A stretch of DNA of 33,290 nt from an uncultured Oscillospiraceae bacterium. Lineage in GTDB: Bacteria; Bacillota; Clostridia; Oscillospirales; Oscillospiraceae. Location of the stretch: contig CAJOHR010000019.1 in NCBI GenBank assembly GCA_905234425.1, positions 34,535-67,824 on the forward strand, read 5' to 3'. Both the position numbers and the translations under genes were made by a program. This document shows, in pieces, positions 21,601 through 29,829 of the stretch (positions are counted from its first letter, which is position 1; every line of letters begins with the position of its first letter). The notes beneath the pieces are model-generated. The model was not told the DNA's origin. It searched no databases and worked only from the letters and a program-made list of their open reading frames with translations.

Positions 21601-23829
21601 TTACTCCTCCACGGGAGCCTCGGCAGCCTCCTCAGCGGGCGCCTCAACGGCCTCCTCCACAGGCGCTTCCTCCTCCACAGGCGCTTCCTCGGCGGGCGCG
21701 GCGATCAGCTCGGGGAGCTCGTAGCCGTCCTCCATGAGGGTCCGGATGGACAGGGAGATGCGCTTCCGCTCGGTGTCGATGTCGATGATCTGGGCCTTCA
21801 CTCCCATACCCTCAGCCAGCACGTCCTCGGGCTTGCCGATCCGGCGATCCGCGATCTGAGAGATGTGGATCAGGCCGTCGATGCCGGGGATGATCTCCGC
21901 AAAGGCGCCGAAGGTCATGAGCTTGACGATCTTCACGTCCACCACGTCGTCCACGTGGTAGTTGGTGGTGAAGATGGTCCAGGGGTTGGTGGCGTCGGTC
22001 TTGTAGCCCAGGGAGATCTTCCGCTTCTCAGGATCGAAGGAGATCACATAGACCTCGATCTCGTCGCCGACCTTCACAACATCGGCGGGGCTCTTGATCC
22101 GGCTCCAGCTCAGCTCGGAAACATGGACCATGCCGTCCACGCCGCCGATATCCACAAAGGCGCCGTAAGAGGTCAGGCTCTTGACCACGCCGTTATACTT
22201 CTTGCCGACCTCGATCTCGCTCCAGATCTTCTCGGCGGCAGCCTTCCGGGCCTCGGAGGCCACGGCGCGGATGGAGCCCACCACGCGGCGGCGCTGCCGG
22301 TTGACCTCGGTGATCTTCATCTTGGCGTTGGTGCGGACCAGAACGCTCATGTCGCCGTTCTTGGGAATGCCGGTCTGGGAAGCGGGGATGAACACCCGGA
22401 TGCCCTTGACGCTGGCAACCACGCCGCCCTTGTTCTGCTCGGTGATGAAGCCCTCGACCACAGTCTTGTTCTCGCAGGCAGCCTCAATGTCATCCCAGTT
22501 CTTCTGGGCGTCCAGCTTCTTCTTGGAGAGCATAACGGTGCCCTCGCCGTCGTTGACCCGGATCACGAACACGTCGATCTCCTGGCCCACCTGGAACATC
22601 TCCTCAGGCTTGGCATTGGGATCGTCGGAAACCTCGCTGAAGGGTATGTAGCCGGAATGCTTGGCGCCCAGGTCCACGGCGATCTCCGTGGCGCTGATGC
22701 TGGTGACAATACCCTTGACCTTGTCGCCGGTGTTCAAAGATTTGTCGAAAATATCGAGAAGCTGGTCGAAGGTCTCCTCGCCTGTGACGACGGGAGCGGC
22801 AGGGGCCTCCTCCACGGGGGCCTCCTCCACGGGGGCCTCCTCCGCTTCCTCCACAGCGGGAGCTTCCTCAGCAGCGGGAGCTTCCTCAGCGGCGGGAGCT
22901 TCCTCCACAGCGGGAGCCTCCTCCACAGCGGCAGCGGTCTCCTCAGCCGCGGGGGCTTCGACGACTGCGGCGGTCTCCTCCACAGCCTCTTCCAGCACTT
23001 CGTTCCTGATCTCTTCGCTCATAGTGGTTACTACCTCCTTAATTATCCACTCCGGCGTGGATGCACCGGCAGTGATGCCAACAGATGACAATTCCGAGTA
23101 GCGAACGGCATCAATATCCGCAGCACTGTCGATGAGGCAGGTTTTCAGACGCTTCGTATTGGAGCTATTCCTGTCGCCAATGACAATCATTGCTTCGCAC
23201 CGCTGGGCCAATTGGGCTGCTTCGCTTTGACGTTTTTCTGTTGCACTGCATATTGTATCAAAGATTTCGCAGTTTGTACATAGCTTTTTTATGGTTTCCG
23301 TACAATTTTTCCACAGTTTTTCAGTGATTGTGGTCTGGCTCACGGCGATAAACGGAAGATCCTTCCTGTTTTCCTCCGCCGACAGCCATTCCGCCAGCTC
23401 CTCGGCGTTCTCGAACACATGGGGATCCCGGCACCAGCCGGCGATGGCCTCCACCTCCGGATGGCTGCGCGCGCCCACGATCAGGCAGATCCTGCCCCGT
23501 TCCTCCGCGTCGGAAACAATATTGTGGATTCGCTTGACAAAGGGACAGGTGGCGTCCTCAATGACGGCGCCCCGGTCCCGAAGGCCCTCATAGACCGCCC
23601 GGGAGACGCCGTGGGACCGGATGATCACCGTGGTCCCGGGCTCCACCTGGGAAAAATGGTCCACCTCCCGGACCCCCATGGCGGCGAATTTCTCCACCAC
23701 ATGGCGGTTGTGGATAATGGGTCCGTAGGTGACGGTGGGCGTTCCTCTTTGGGCGGCGCTGTCCACCATGTCCACCGCCCGCTTTACGCCGGGGCAAAAG
23801 CCCGCGGTCTTTGCAAGCTCCAGCTTCAT
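21601..23829 (-). CDS. ispH: IspH (HMBPP reductase) fused to ribosomal protein S1-like domains
   Basis: A 742-aa fusion found in many Clostridia. Residues 1-268 are IspH, the last step of the MEP isoprenoid pathway, with iron-sulfur ligands Cys12, Cys95, Cys194, substrate residues His41, His73, His123, and SSNTKR. A Glu/Ala/Pro repeat linker (about 280-355) follows, then four S1 RNA-binding domains and another acidic tail. ATG 23829 overlaps the plsC stop (ATGA). Inside the frame, AAGGAGGT (23033-23040) precedes Met270 (MSEEIRNEV), so a separate S1 protein may also be translated. DNA for the last third of IspH (about 23200-23340) is AT-richer than its surroundings. Confidence 0.95.
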   Translation of the reverse strand: MKLELAKTAGFCPGVKRAVDMVDSAAQRGTPTVTYGPIIHNRHVVEKFAAMGVREVDHFSQVEPGTTVIIRSHGVSRAVYEGLRDRGAVIEDATCPFVKRIHNIVSDAEERGRICLIVGARSHPEVEAIAGWCRDPHVFENAEELAEWLSAEENRKDLPFIAVSQTTITEKLWKNCTETIKKLCTNCEIFDTICSATEKRQSEAAQLAQRCEAMIVIGDRNSSNTKRLKTCLIDSAADIDAVRYSELSSVGITAGASTPEWIIKEVVTTMSEEIRNEVLEEAVEETAAVVEAPAAEETAAAVEEAPAVEEAPAAEEAPAAEEAPAVEEAEEAPVEEAPVEEAPAAPVVTGEETFDQLLDIFDKSLNTGDKVKGIVTSISATEIAVDLGAKHSGYIPFSEVSDDPNAKPEEMFQVGQEIDVFVIRVNDGEGTVMLSKKKLDAQKNWDDIEAACENKTVVEGFITEQNKGGVVASVKGIRVFIPASQTGIPKNGDMSVLVRTNAKMKITEVNRQRRRVVGSIRAVASEARKAAAEKIWSEIEVGKKYNGVVKSLTSYGAFVDIGGVDGMVHVSELSWSRIKSPADVVKVGDEIEVYVISFDPEKRKISLGYKTDATNPWTIFTTNYHVDDVVDVKIVKLMTFGAFAEIIPGIDGLIHISQIADRRIGKPEDVLAEGMGVKAQIIDIDTERKRISLSIRTLMEDGYELPELIAAPAEEAPVEEEAPVEEAVEAPAEEAAEAPVEE
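23020..23040 (-). promoter_or_regulatory. rpsA: Internal Shine-Dalgarno and start codon for a stand-alone S1 protein
   Basis: AAGGAGGT at 23033-23040, in frame within the fusion gene, 10 nt before ATG at 23022. The Met opens MSEEIRNEV, the usual S1-type beginning. The spacing is slightly long but the Shine-Dalgarno match is perfect. Confidence 0.6.
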
Positions 23830-24422
23830 CTTCCATCCCCGCAATCATAGATTCGATCCATGAGAATATCCGTCCACCGCTGGTAGTCCTGGGCGGTGGC
23901 CCTGGCTCCCTCCGGAGTCATTTGAAAGGGCTCCCCGATATACACCCGATTGAGCCGAAACACCCGCTTTTTCATGGGAATATAGATGGGCAGCACGGGA
24001 ACCCCCGTCCGCAGGGCCAGCATGGCCGCGCCGGTCTTGGGCTCCCCCTCCTCCCGGGACCGGATCCTGGTGCCCTCGGGAAACAGGGCCACGTACTCCC
24101 CGGCCTTGAGCTGGGTCAGGGCAAACTTCACCGCATGGATGTCCGAGGCCCCCCGTTTGACCCCGAAGGCGCCCACCAGCTTCAGGATCTTCCCAATCAC
24201 CGGAATGGTCATGAGGGATTCCTTGGCCATGGGGCAGATGGGATACTTCTTCGTCAGGGCGAAGGCGATGAGCACCGGGTCGATGGCCGAGGAATGGTTG
24301 GCGCACACGAGCGCGCCGCCCTCGGGGATGTTCTCCCGGCCATACACCTTTAAGGGATACCAGAGCCCCACAAAGGGCCGGATCAGGGTATAGAAGAACC
24401 GATACCACTGCTTCGTCGTCAT
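23826..24422 (-). CDS. plsC: 1-acyl-sn-glycerol-3-phosphate acyltransferase
   Basis: Transfers a second acyl chain to lysophosphatidic acid to make phosphatidic acid at the membrane. The 198-aa protein has the acyltransferase motifs NHSSAIDPVLI (the HX4D catalytic pair), FPEGTRIRS and VPVLPIYIP. The N-terminus is hydrophobic and basic, consistent with monotopic membrane association. Both ends overlap neighbours by 4 nt (ATGA with cmk upstream and ispH downstream), so translation is coupled. The gene order cmk-plsC-ispH/rpsA is common in Clostridia. Confidence 0.95.
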   Translation of the reverse strand: MTTKQWYRFFYTLIRPFVGLWYPLKVYGRENIPEGGALVCANHSSAIDPVLIAFALTKKYPICPMAKESLMTIPVIGKILKLVGAFGVKRGASDIHAVKFALTQLKAGEYVALFPEGTRIRSREEGEPKTGAAMLALRTGVPVLPIYIPMKKRVFRLNRVYIGEPFQMTPEGARATAQDYQRWTDILMDRIYDCGDGR

Positions 24423-25096
24423 AATGCCAGTTTCTCCCGGATCAGGGCGATCACCGTGTCGACGGACTCCTGGAGCCCCATCTCCGTGGTGTCCACCTCC
24501 ACCGCGTCCGCGGCCTTTTTCAGGGGCGCGATCTTCCGGTGGGAGTCGTCGTAATCCCGCTTCTTCTGGTCCTCCAGGACCTCCGCAAAGGTGGTCTCCT
24601 GTCCCTTGGCCACGTATTCGTCATAGCGTCGTTTCGCTCTGGCCTCGGGGCTGGCGGTCAGGTAGATTTTCAGGCTGGCGTCGGGCAGGACCACCGTGCC
24701 GATGTCCCGGCCGTCCATGATGATGTTGTGGGTTTTGGCCAGGTCCCGCTGGAGGTCCAGCAAAAATTCCCGGACGGCGGGCTGGGCCGCCACCTGGGAG
24801 GCGCAGGAGGCGATCTCCGGCGTCCGGATCTCCCCGGTGATGTCCTTGCCGTTCAGGATCATGTGCTGGCCGTCCTCTAAAAACTCGATGGCGATGTTGC
24901 AATCGTCCAGCAGCATGGGCACGTGGTCCGTGTCCTTGGGGCCGATGCCCAGCATAGTGATGTGCCAGGCCACGGTCCGGTAGATGGCGCCGGTGTCCAG
25001 ATAGACAAAGTTCAGTTCCCTGGCCGCCGCCTTGGCCACCGTGGATTTTCCGGCCCCGGAGGGCCCGTCGATGGCGATGGAGTAACAACGATCCAT
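24419..25096 (-). CDS. cmk: Cytidylate kinase
   Basis: Phosphorylates CMP and dCMP with ATP. 225 aa, normal length. P-loop IDGPSGAGKSTVAKAAA at the N-terminus, YLDTGAIYRTVAW, the MDGRDIGTVVLPDA nucleotide-binding region, and a lid ASPEARAKRRYDE. ATG 25096 has AGAGGG upstream; the longer open frame to 25240 runs through the promoter and is rejected. It starts the cmk-plsC-ispH-rpsA run, about 115 nt after the flavoprotein stop. Confidence 0.96.
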   Translation of the reverse strand: MDRCYSIAIDGPSGAGKSTVAKAAARELNFVYLDTGAIYRTVAWHITMLGIGPKDTDHVPMLLDDCNIAIEFLEDGQHMILNGKDITGEIRTPEIASCASQVAAQPAVREFLLDLQRDLAKTHNIIMDGRDIGTVVLPDASLKIYLTASPEARAKRRYDEYVAKGQETTFAEVLEDQKKRDYDDSHRKIAPLKKAADAVEVDTTEMGLQESVDTVIALIREKLAL

Positions 25097-25139
25097 AGTT
25101 TTTCCCTCTTTCGTTGTATGATCTTTTTGCACGCACCCG

Positions 25140-25168
25140 ATTATATCATATTGTAAAACGGTTTTCCA
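25140..25168 (-). promoter_or_regulatory. Probable promoter of cmk-plsC-ispH-rpsA
   Basis: Consensus TATAAT (25140-25145) with an extended TGA before it; the -35 region TGGAAA (25163-25168) at 17-nt spacing is poor. It is AT-rich compared with the flanking genes. Confidence 0.5.
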
Positions 25169-25211
25169 TACGCAGTTTCGGCGGACGGTTGGTAATCGCC
25201 CCTGCTGAATT

Positions 25212-26444
25212 CTATGGCTTTGCGGCCGTTCCGGCAGCAAAGGCCGTAGACCAGGCGATCTGCAGGTTGAAGCCGCCGGTGTAGCCGTCGCAGTCCAGGA
25301 TCTCCCCGGCGAAGTACAGTCCCGGGGTGATTTTGGACTCCATGGTTTTCGGGTCCACCTCCGCGGTTTTGACGCCTCCGTGGGTGATGATGGCCTCGCT
25401 GACCGGCCGCTTTCCCGTGACGGAGAACCGCAGATCCTTGAGCCGCTCCAGGATCCTGCGTCGCTCCTCCCGGGTGATATCGTGGACCTTTTTCGATGTG
25501 GGAATCTCTGCCCGGTCCAATATCACGGGCACAAGCCGGGCCGGGAGCAGCCCCCGCAGGCCCTCATAGGCGCTCTCGTTCTTCTTCTCCGCAAAGTCCC
25601 GCAGGAGCCGGGCGTCCAGCTTGCCGGGGTCCAGGGCGGGCTTCAGGTCCAGGGACAGGGTATAGGGTCCGGATTTTTCGTCCATGTGGGCGCTGGCGCT
25701 GAGGACCGTGGGGCCGGACATGCCGTAGTTCATAAACAGCAGCTCTCCAAAGTCCCGATACAGGGGCTTCTTCTTGCTCCCCCAGAGAGTCAGGCCTGTG
25801 TTCCGGAGACTGAGCCCCGCCAGACTGCGGCATCCCCCCTGGACCTCCAGGGGTACCAGAGAGCCGGAGCATTCCGTCACCGTGTGACCCGCCTGCCTTG
25901 CCATTTCGTAGCCGTCTCCCGTGGAGCCCGTGGCGGGATAGCTCAGGCCTCCTGTGGCCAGGATCACCCGGGACGCCCGGTATTCCAGCCCCCCTACGGT
26001 CACCCCCGCGGCATGGCCGTCCTCCAGCAGGAGCCCTGTGGCTCTCCCCTGCCGGAGCTCCACGCCCTGGGCACGGACCCAGCGCTCCAGGGCCTCCACC
26101 ACGTCCCCGGCTTTATCCGACACGGGAAACACCCGGTTTCCCCGCTCCGTTTTCAAGGGCACGCCCAGGGACTCCACGAATTCCTTCACCCACTCCGGCG
26201 GGAAACCATAGACGCTGCTGTAGAGAAACCTCCCTCCGGTAGGCACGTTTTTCAGCGCCTCCTCCGGGGTGCAGTCGTTGCAGACGTTGCAGCGGCCCTT
26301 GCCGGTGATCCGCAGTTTCCTGCCCAGGTTTCGGTTTCGCTCCAGAAGCAGGACTTTCCCGCATCCGGAAGCGGCGGCGGTGCCGGCCGAGAACATCCCG
26401 GCAGCCCCGCCGCCCACAACGATCACATCGTATTTATCCCTCAT
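25212..26444 (-). CDS. NAD(P)/FAD-dependent oxidoreductase, HI0933/YhiN (BaiN-like) family
   Basis: A 410-aa soluble flavoprotein. The N-terminal dinucleotide-binding fold reads VIVVGGGAAGMFSAG; further signatures are LLLERNRNLGRKLRITGKGRCNVCND, VILATGGLSYPATGSTGDGYEMA and the C-terminal GLYFAGEILDCDGYTGGFNLQIAWSTAFAAG. These match the HI0933 family, to which the bile-acid enzyme BaiN belongs; most members have no known substrate, so no bile-acid role is claimed. ATG 26444 overlaps the end of rpiR by 11 nt and has AGAAGG 6 nt upstream. It commonly neighbours cmk in Clostridia. Confidence 0.93.
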   Translation of the reverse strand: MRDKYDVIVVGGGAAGMFSAGTAAASGCGKVLLLERNRNLGRKLRITGKGRCNVCNDCTPEEALKNVPTGGRFLYSSVYGFPPEWVKEFVESLGVPLKTERGNRVFPVSDKAGDVVEALERWVRAQGVELRQGRATGLLLEDGHAAGVTVGGLEYRASRVILATGGLSYPATGSTGDGYEMARQAGHTVTECSGSLVPLEVQGGCRSLAGLSLRNTGLTLWGSKKKPLYRDFGELLFMNYGMSGPTVLSASAHMDEKSGPYTLSLDLKPALDPGKLDARLLRDFAEKKNESAYEGLRGLLPARLVPVILDRAEIPTSKKVHDITREERRRILERLKDLRFSVTGKRPVSEAIITHGGVKTAEVDPKTMESKITPGLYFAGEILDCDGYTGGFNLQIAWSTAFAAGTAAKP

Positions 26445-27303
26445 CGTCCACCTTCTCATAGACGCCGTACTCGTCCCAGATGGTCTCCAGATCGGAGAAG
26501 GTTGCAGAGATCTCCGCCTCCTTCTTGTAGCTACAGGCCACGATCAGGGCGTTCACCACGCTGAGGGGCGCCACCAGGGAATCCACCAGGGAGACCATGT
26601 CGCTCATGGCGATCAGGGTGTGGGTGGCATTCTGGGCGATGGGCGCGGACCGGGAATCCGTCAGGGCGATGACCGTGGCCCCCCGGTCGTAGGCAAACTT
26701 CATGGCCTTCACCGTCCGGCTGGAATACCGGGGGAAGCTGATGCCGATGACCACATCCTCCTCGGAGATCCGAACCATCTGCTCGAACATCTCCGCGTTG
26801 GAGGAGGTGTGGATGTGCTTGACGTTGTCAAACATGAGGTTGAAGTAGAAGCTCAGGAAGGTGGCGATGGAGGCGGAGCTCCGGACGCCGAGAATGTAGA
26901 TGTTTCGGGCCTTGAGAATATCATCCACCGCGTTCTGGAAGGCGGATTTGTCGATCTCCTCCATGGTGGAGCGGATCTTCTCAATGTCGGACTGGAGCAC
27001 CATGGAGAGGATCTCATGGTTGCCGAACCGGTTGTTGGCCACCTCGATCCGCTGGACGGAGGTGAGCTTGTTCCGAATCATCTCCTGGAGGGCCTTCTGC
27101 ATGGCCGGATAGCCGTCGTAGCCCAGCTCCACGGCAAAGCGGACCACGGTGGACTCGCTGACGTTCACGGTCTTGCCCAGCTTGCTGGCCGTCATAAAGG
27201 CCGCCTTGTCATAGGAACTCAGAATATAGTTGGCAATGAGCTTCTGCCCTTTGGAAAAGCGGGGCATCCCGCTCTGGATCAGAGTGAGAATATCGCTGGT
27301 CAT
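26434..27303 (-). CDS. RpiR/MurR-family transcriptional regulator
   Basis: A 289-aa DNA-binding regulator. The N-terminal RpiR helix-turn-helix (FSKGQKLIANYIL, TASKLGKTVNVSESTVVRFAVELGYDGY) is followed by a SIS sugar-phosphate-binding domain (residues about 120-265; NIYILGVRSSASIATFLSFYF, DVVIGISFPRYSSRTVKAMKFA). The ligand is probably a phosphorylated sugar or amino sugar by family. ATG 27303 has AGGAGG with 7-nt spacing. Longer open frame upstream covers the leader hairpin and is rejected. It is first in the run leading to the flavoprotein, though no sugar genes are near, so its target is likely elsewhere or itself. Confidence 0.93.
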   Translation of the reverse strand: MTSDILTLIQSGMPRFSKGQKLIANYILSSYDKAAFMTASKLGKTVNVSESTVVRFAVELGYDGYPAMQKALQEMIRNKLTSVQRIEVANNRFGNHEILSMVLQSDIEKIRSTMEEIDKSAFQNAVDDILKARNIYILGVRSSASIATFLSFYFNLMFDNVKHIHTSSNAEMFEQMVRISEEDVVIGISFPRYSSRTVKAMKFAYDRGATVIALTDSRSAPIAQNATHTLIAMSDMVSLVDSLVAPLSVVNALIVACSYKKEAEISATFSDLETIWDEYGVYEKVDDEG

Positions 27304-27327
27304 GTCGTTTCCTCCTGTGGGAGTCTC

Positions 27328-27358
27328 AGGCCATACCGTCCCTTCGGCGGTATGGCCT
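27328..27358 (-). promoter_or_regulatory. Inverted repeat in the rpiR leader
   Basis: A perfect 11-bp inverted repeat, AGGCCATACCG with CGGTATGGCCT, 9-nt loop, between the rpiR promoter and its ribosome binding site. There is no U-tract on the minus strand, so it is not a terminator. It could be an autoregulatory operator or an mRNA stability hairpin. Confidence 0.5.
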
Positions 27359-27383
27359 GGCTCCGTCATATTGTCTGGGTTTA

Positions 27384-27412
27384 ATCATACACATCCATTT
27401 TCATTTTTGCAA
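27384..27412 (-). promoter_or_regulatory. Sigma-A promoter of rpiR
   Basis: TTGCAA (27407-27412), 17-nt spacer, TATGAT (27384-27389) on the minus strand, in an AT-rich patch. Confidence 0.7.
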
Positions 27413-27502
27413 GAGGTTTTTCTCCATGATGCAAAATTCCCGTCAGGTTTTTTCTGACCGGAGGGCTTTTCGCCAGCCGTTTTCTTCGGGAAAAGGATGA
27501 AA

Positions 27503-27543
27503 AACCGGCTGTTTTTCCGCATAGTCACAGAAAACAGCCGGTT
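27503..27543 (-). terminator. Terminator of the scpA-rluB operon
   Basis: A 13-bp stem, AACCGGCTGTTTT with AAAACAGCCGGTT, 15-nt loop, followed on the minus strand by TTTTC. It lies 19 nt after the rluB stop. The rest of 27413-27502 holds a small GTCAG/CTGAC hairpin but no gene. Confidence 0.8.
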
Positions 27544-27561
27544 CGATGTATCGATTTCTTA

Positions 27562-28263
27562 TCATTTTTTCAGTTCCAGGATTTCCCGTTCCGTGAGACG
27601 CCGCCAGGCGCCCTTTTTCAGATTCCCCAGGGAAATCGGCCCCTCGGAGATCCGGCGGAGCCTGGTGACGTGCATGCCGCAGGCCTCCGCCATCTTCCGG
27701 ATCTGCCGGTTTCTCCCCTCATGAATGGTGATAAGGACGCAGGCCTCCCCGTCCCGGAGCCATCGGAGCTCCAATTTGGCGGGCCGGAGCCGATATCCGT
27801 CCACGGTCAGGGGCTCCTGCAAAGCCCGGAGCTTCTCCCGGTCCGCCTCCCGGAGCCAGACCTGATAGGTCTTGGAGACCTCATGGGAGGGGTGGAGCAG
27901 CCGGTTTGTCAGATCCCCGTCGTTGGTCAGCAGCAGCAGCCCCTCAGAGTCCATGTCCAGCCGGCCCACGGGATAGACCCGCACGCCGCAGTCCACCAGC
28001 TCCAGCACGGTTTTCCGCCCCTTTTCGTCCAAGGCCGTGGTCACGTAGCCCCTGGGCTTGTGGAGCAGGATGTACGTCATGGGGGCTGCCCCCGCCAGGG
28101 GCACGCCGTCCACCGTGATTTCGTCCGTCTCCGGGTCCGCCGCGTCCCCCAAATGGCAGACCGCACCGTTCACCGTCACCCGGCCTGCCCGGATCATCTC
28201 CTCGGCCCGCCGCCGGGAGCAGAGCCCCCGGGCGGCCAGGATCTTCTGTATCCGTTCCTTCAT
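27562..28263 (-). CDS. rluB: Ribosomal large subunit pseudouridine synthase B-type
   Basis: A 233-aa rRNA pseudouridine synthase of the RsuA/RluB/RluE group. The N-terminal S4 RNA-binding domain (MKERIQKILAARGLCSRRRA) is followed by the catalytic domain with the Asp in YPVGRLDMDSEGLLLLTNDG, HEVSKTYQVWL, and the C-terminal EGRNRQIRKMAEACG. ATG 28263 overlaps the carboxypeptidase stop (ATGA). In Bacillus the same neighbourhood (scpA-scpB-dacB-rluB) exists, which supports RluB (23S rRNA) over RsuA. Confidence 0.93.
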   Translation of the reverse strand: MKERIQKILAARGLCSRRRAEEMIRAGRVTVNGAVCHLGDAADPETDEITVDGVPLAGAAPMTYILLHKPRGYVTTALDEKGRKTVLELVDCGVRVYPVGRLDMDSEGLLLLTNDGDLTNRLLHPSHEVSKTYQVWLREADREKLRALQEPLTVDGYRLRPAKLELRWLRDGEACVLITIHEGRNRQIRKMAEACGMHVTRLRRISEGPISLGNLKKGAWRRLTEREILELKK

Positions 28264-29375
28264 GGGCCGCTCCTTTCCGCCAGATTCTCCCGAAACCGCG
28301 CCCAAAGACCGGGCGTTACCGGGATTGCCCCCACAGTCTCTCCGGCATAGACGGCCGTCTGTCCCACAAGCTTCCCGGCCACATAGACCTGGACTGTGCC
28401 CAGGACCGTGCCGGCCTCCACGGGAGCGTAGACAAAGGGGGCCGTCAAAAGCCGCAGCTCCGGTGCTTCCCCCGGCAGGGTGAAGGCTGTCACACCTTCC
28501 GCTGCCAGCAGGGGCACCTCATTCCGGTCCCCTGAAATCACGGGGAGCGTTCCCACATTCTGGCCCGGCAACAGGACTTCCGTCTCCTCATACATGGAAA
28601 AGCCGCAGTCCAGCAGAGCCGCCTGATCGGCCCAGTCCGAAGGGGCGCTGATGGTCACGGCAATGAGCCGACGCCCGTTTTTCTCGGCGCTTCCCACCAG
28701 GATTCGTCCGGCCTTCTTTGTAAAGCCTGTCTTGACCCCCACGGCTCCGGGATACTGCCAGAGCAGCTTGTTGTGGTTTTTCAGGCTTCGGTTTCCGGCT
28801 TGATAGTATTTTTCGGCCACGATCTCCCGGAAGCGCTCGTTCTGCATGGCCTCCGCCGCCAGTCTCCCCAGGCTCCGGGCCGAGGCGTAGTTCCCTTCGT
28901 CGTCCAGGCCGTTGGGGTTGGCGAAATGGATCTGGTCGAGGCCCATTTCCTCCGCCCGCCGGTTCATCCGGTCCACGAAGGTCTCCACGTCGCCGCAGAC
29001 ATGGATGGCCAGGGCCACCGCCGCGTCGTTTCCCGAGGAGAGCATGAGCCCGTGGAGCAGGTCCCGCACCGTCAGCCGCTCCCCGGCCTGCAGGTACATG
29101 GAGGAGCCCTCGATGTTCGTGGCCTCCGGCGGGATCTCCACGATCTCGTCCAGCCCGGCGTTTTCCACCGTCAGGAGCGCCGTCATGATTTTGGTGGTGC
29201 TGGCGATCAGGCGCGGCGTATCCGCGTCCTTCTCCCACAGCACCTGCCCGCTGTCTCCGTCCAGAAGCACGGCGCTTTTGGCGGAGATATTACCCGGCTC
29301 CAGTCCCAGGACCGGGGCCGTATAGACCAGGATGGCCGCTAAAACTGACGCGGCCATCCGTACACTTTTCTTCAA
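28260..29375 (-). CDS. D-alanyl-D-alanine carboxypeptidase (peptidase S11 family)
   Basis: Exported low-molecular-weight PBP that trims the terminal D-Ala of peptidoglycan. A signal peptide (about 1-24, ending near VLGLE) precedes the catalytic domain with STTK (the active Ser), SSGN and KTGFTKKAG. A C-terminal beta domain follows (from about 265), but the usual final amphipathic membrane anchor is not obvious. The start is TTG 29375, a rare choice, preceded only by a weak GGTGA. By synteny with Bacillus (scpB, dacB, rluB) and adjacency to gerW it may act in spore cortex or general wall maturation (DacB/DacF type); not decided. It overlaps rluB by 4 nt. Confidence 0.93.
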   Translation of the reverse strand: MKKSVRMAASVLAAILVYTAPVLGLEPGNISAKSAVLLDGDSGQVLWEKDADTPRLIASTTKIMTALLTVENAGLDEIVEIPPEATNIEGSSMYLQAGERLTVRDLLHGLMLSSGNDAAVALAIHVCGDVETFVDRMNRRAEEMGLDQIHFANPNGLDDEGNYASARSLGRLAAEAMQNERFREIVAEKYYQAGNRSLKNHNKLLWQYPGAVGVKTGFTKKAGRILVGSAEKNGRRLIAVTISAPSDWADQAALLDCGFSMYEETEVLLPGQNVGTLPVISGDRNEVPLLAAEGVTAFTLPGEAPELRLLTAPFVYAPVEAGTVLGTVQVYVAGKLVGQTAVYAGETVGAIPVTPGLWARFRENLAERSGP

Positions 29376-29414
29376 ACTGCATCACCGGGAGCAGTTTTCC
29401 CGGAATTCCGGGTT

Positions 29415-29828
29415 TTATGCCTCCTGGTCGATCTCCGGATTCTCCGGGGTCTCCTTGTTCTTGCCCACGATGCCCTGGACCTTGTCCACCACGCCGGGGA
29501 CCATGTCGATGACCCGCTCCACAGTGGTTGCCGCAGGCTGCTCCACAGGCACCACCTTCACATTGCCGTTCTGGACGATCAGGAAGGAAACAGGGGTGAT
29601 GGAGACGCCCATGCCGGCGCCGCCGCCGAAGGCGTTGGGATTCTCGGGCTTCTGGCTCTTCTGAGCGAAGTCGGAGCCGCCGGAGCCGTAGCCGATGGAG
29701 AGCTTGCAGACAGGGACAACGGTAACGCCGCCCACCTCGATGGGATTCCCCACCACGGTATTGGCGTCCATGAGATCCCGGATCTTCTGCATGGTGGTGT
29801 TGAGCATGTCGCTGACAGGATGTGCCAT
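29415..29828 (-). CDS. gerW: GerW/YtfJ-family sporulation protein
   Basis: A 137-aa protein with the family signature: VGNPIEVGGVTVVPVCKLSIGYGSGG, a Gly-rich FGGGAGMGVSITPVSFLIVQNG and a Val-rich tail. In Bacillus, YtfJ (GerW) is made in the forespore and is needed for normal germination. There is no signal peptide or membrane helix. It starts 1 nt after the DUF2953 stop, with AGAGGG inside that gene's end. The pairing of DUF2953 and gerW is recurrent in Clostridia and suggests a joint role. Confidence 0.93.
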   Translation of the reverse strand: MAHPVSDMLNTTMQKIRDLMDANTVVGNPIEVGGVTVVPVCKLSIGYGSGGSDFAQKSQKPENPNAFGGGAGMGVSITPVSFLIVQNGNVKVVPVEQPAATTVERVIDMVPGVVDKVQGIVGKNKETPENPEIDQEA

Positions 29829-29829
29829 T

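Noticed and set aside
22798..22985. Regularly spaced DNA repeats resembling a small array
   Set aside because: They encode the Glu-Ala-Pro linker (EEAPAAEEAPAV type) of the IspH-S1 fusion; unequal spacing, no spacers, so not a CRISPR.
25212..26444. Bile-acid 7-dehydroxylation enzyme BaiN
   Set aside because: The family (HI0933/YhiN) is broad and no other bai genes are nearby; only the family name is supported.
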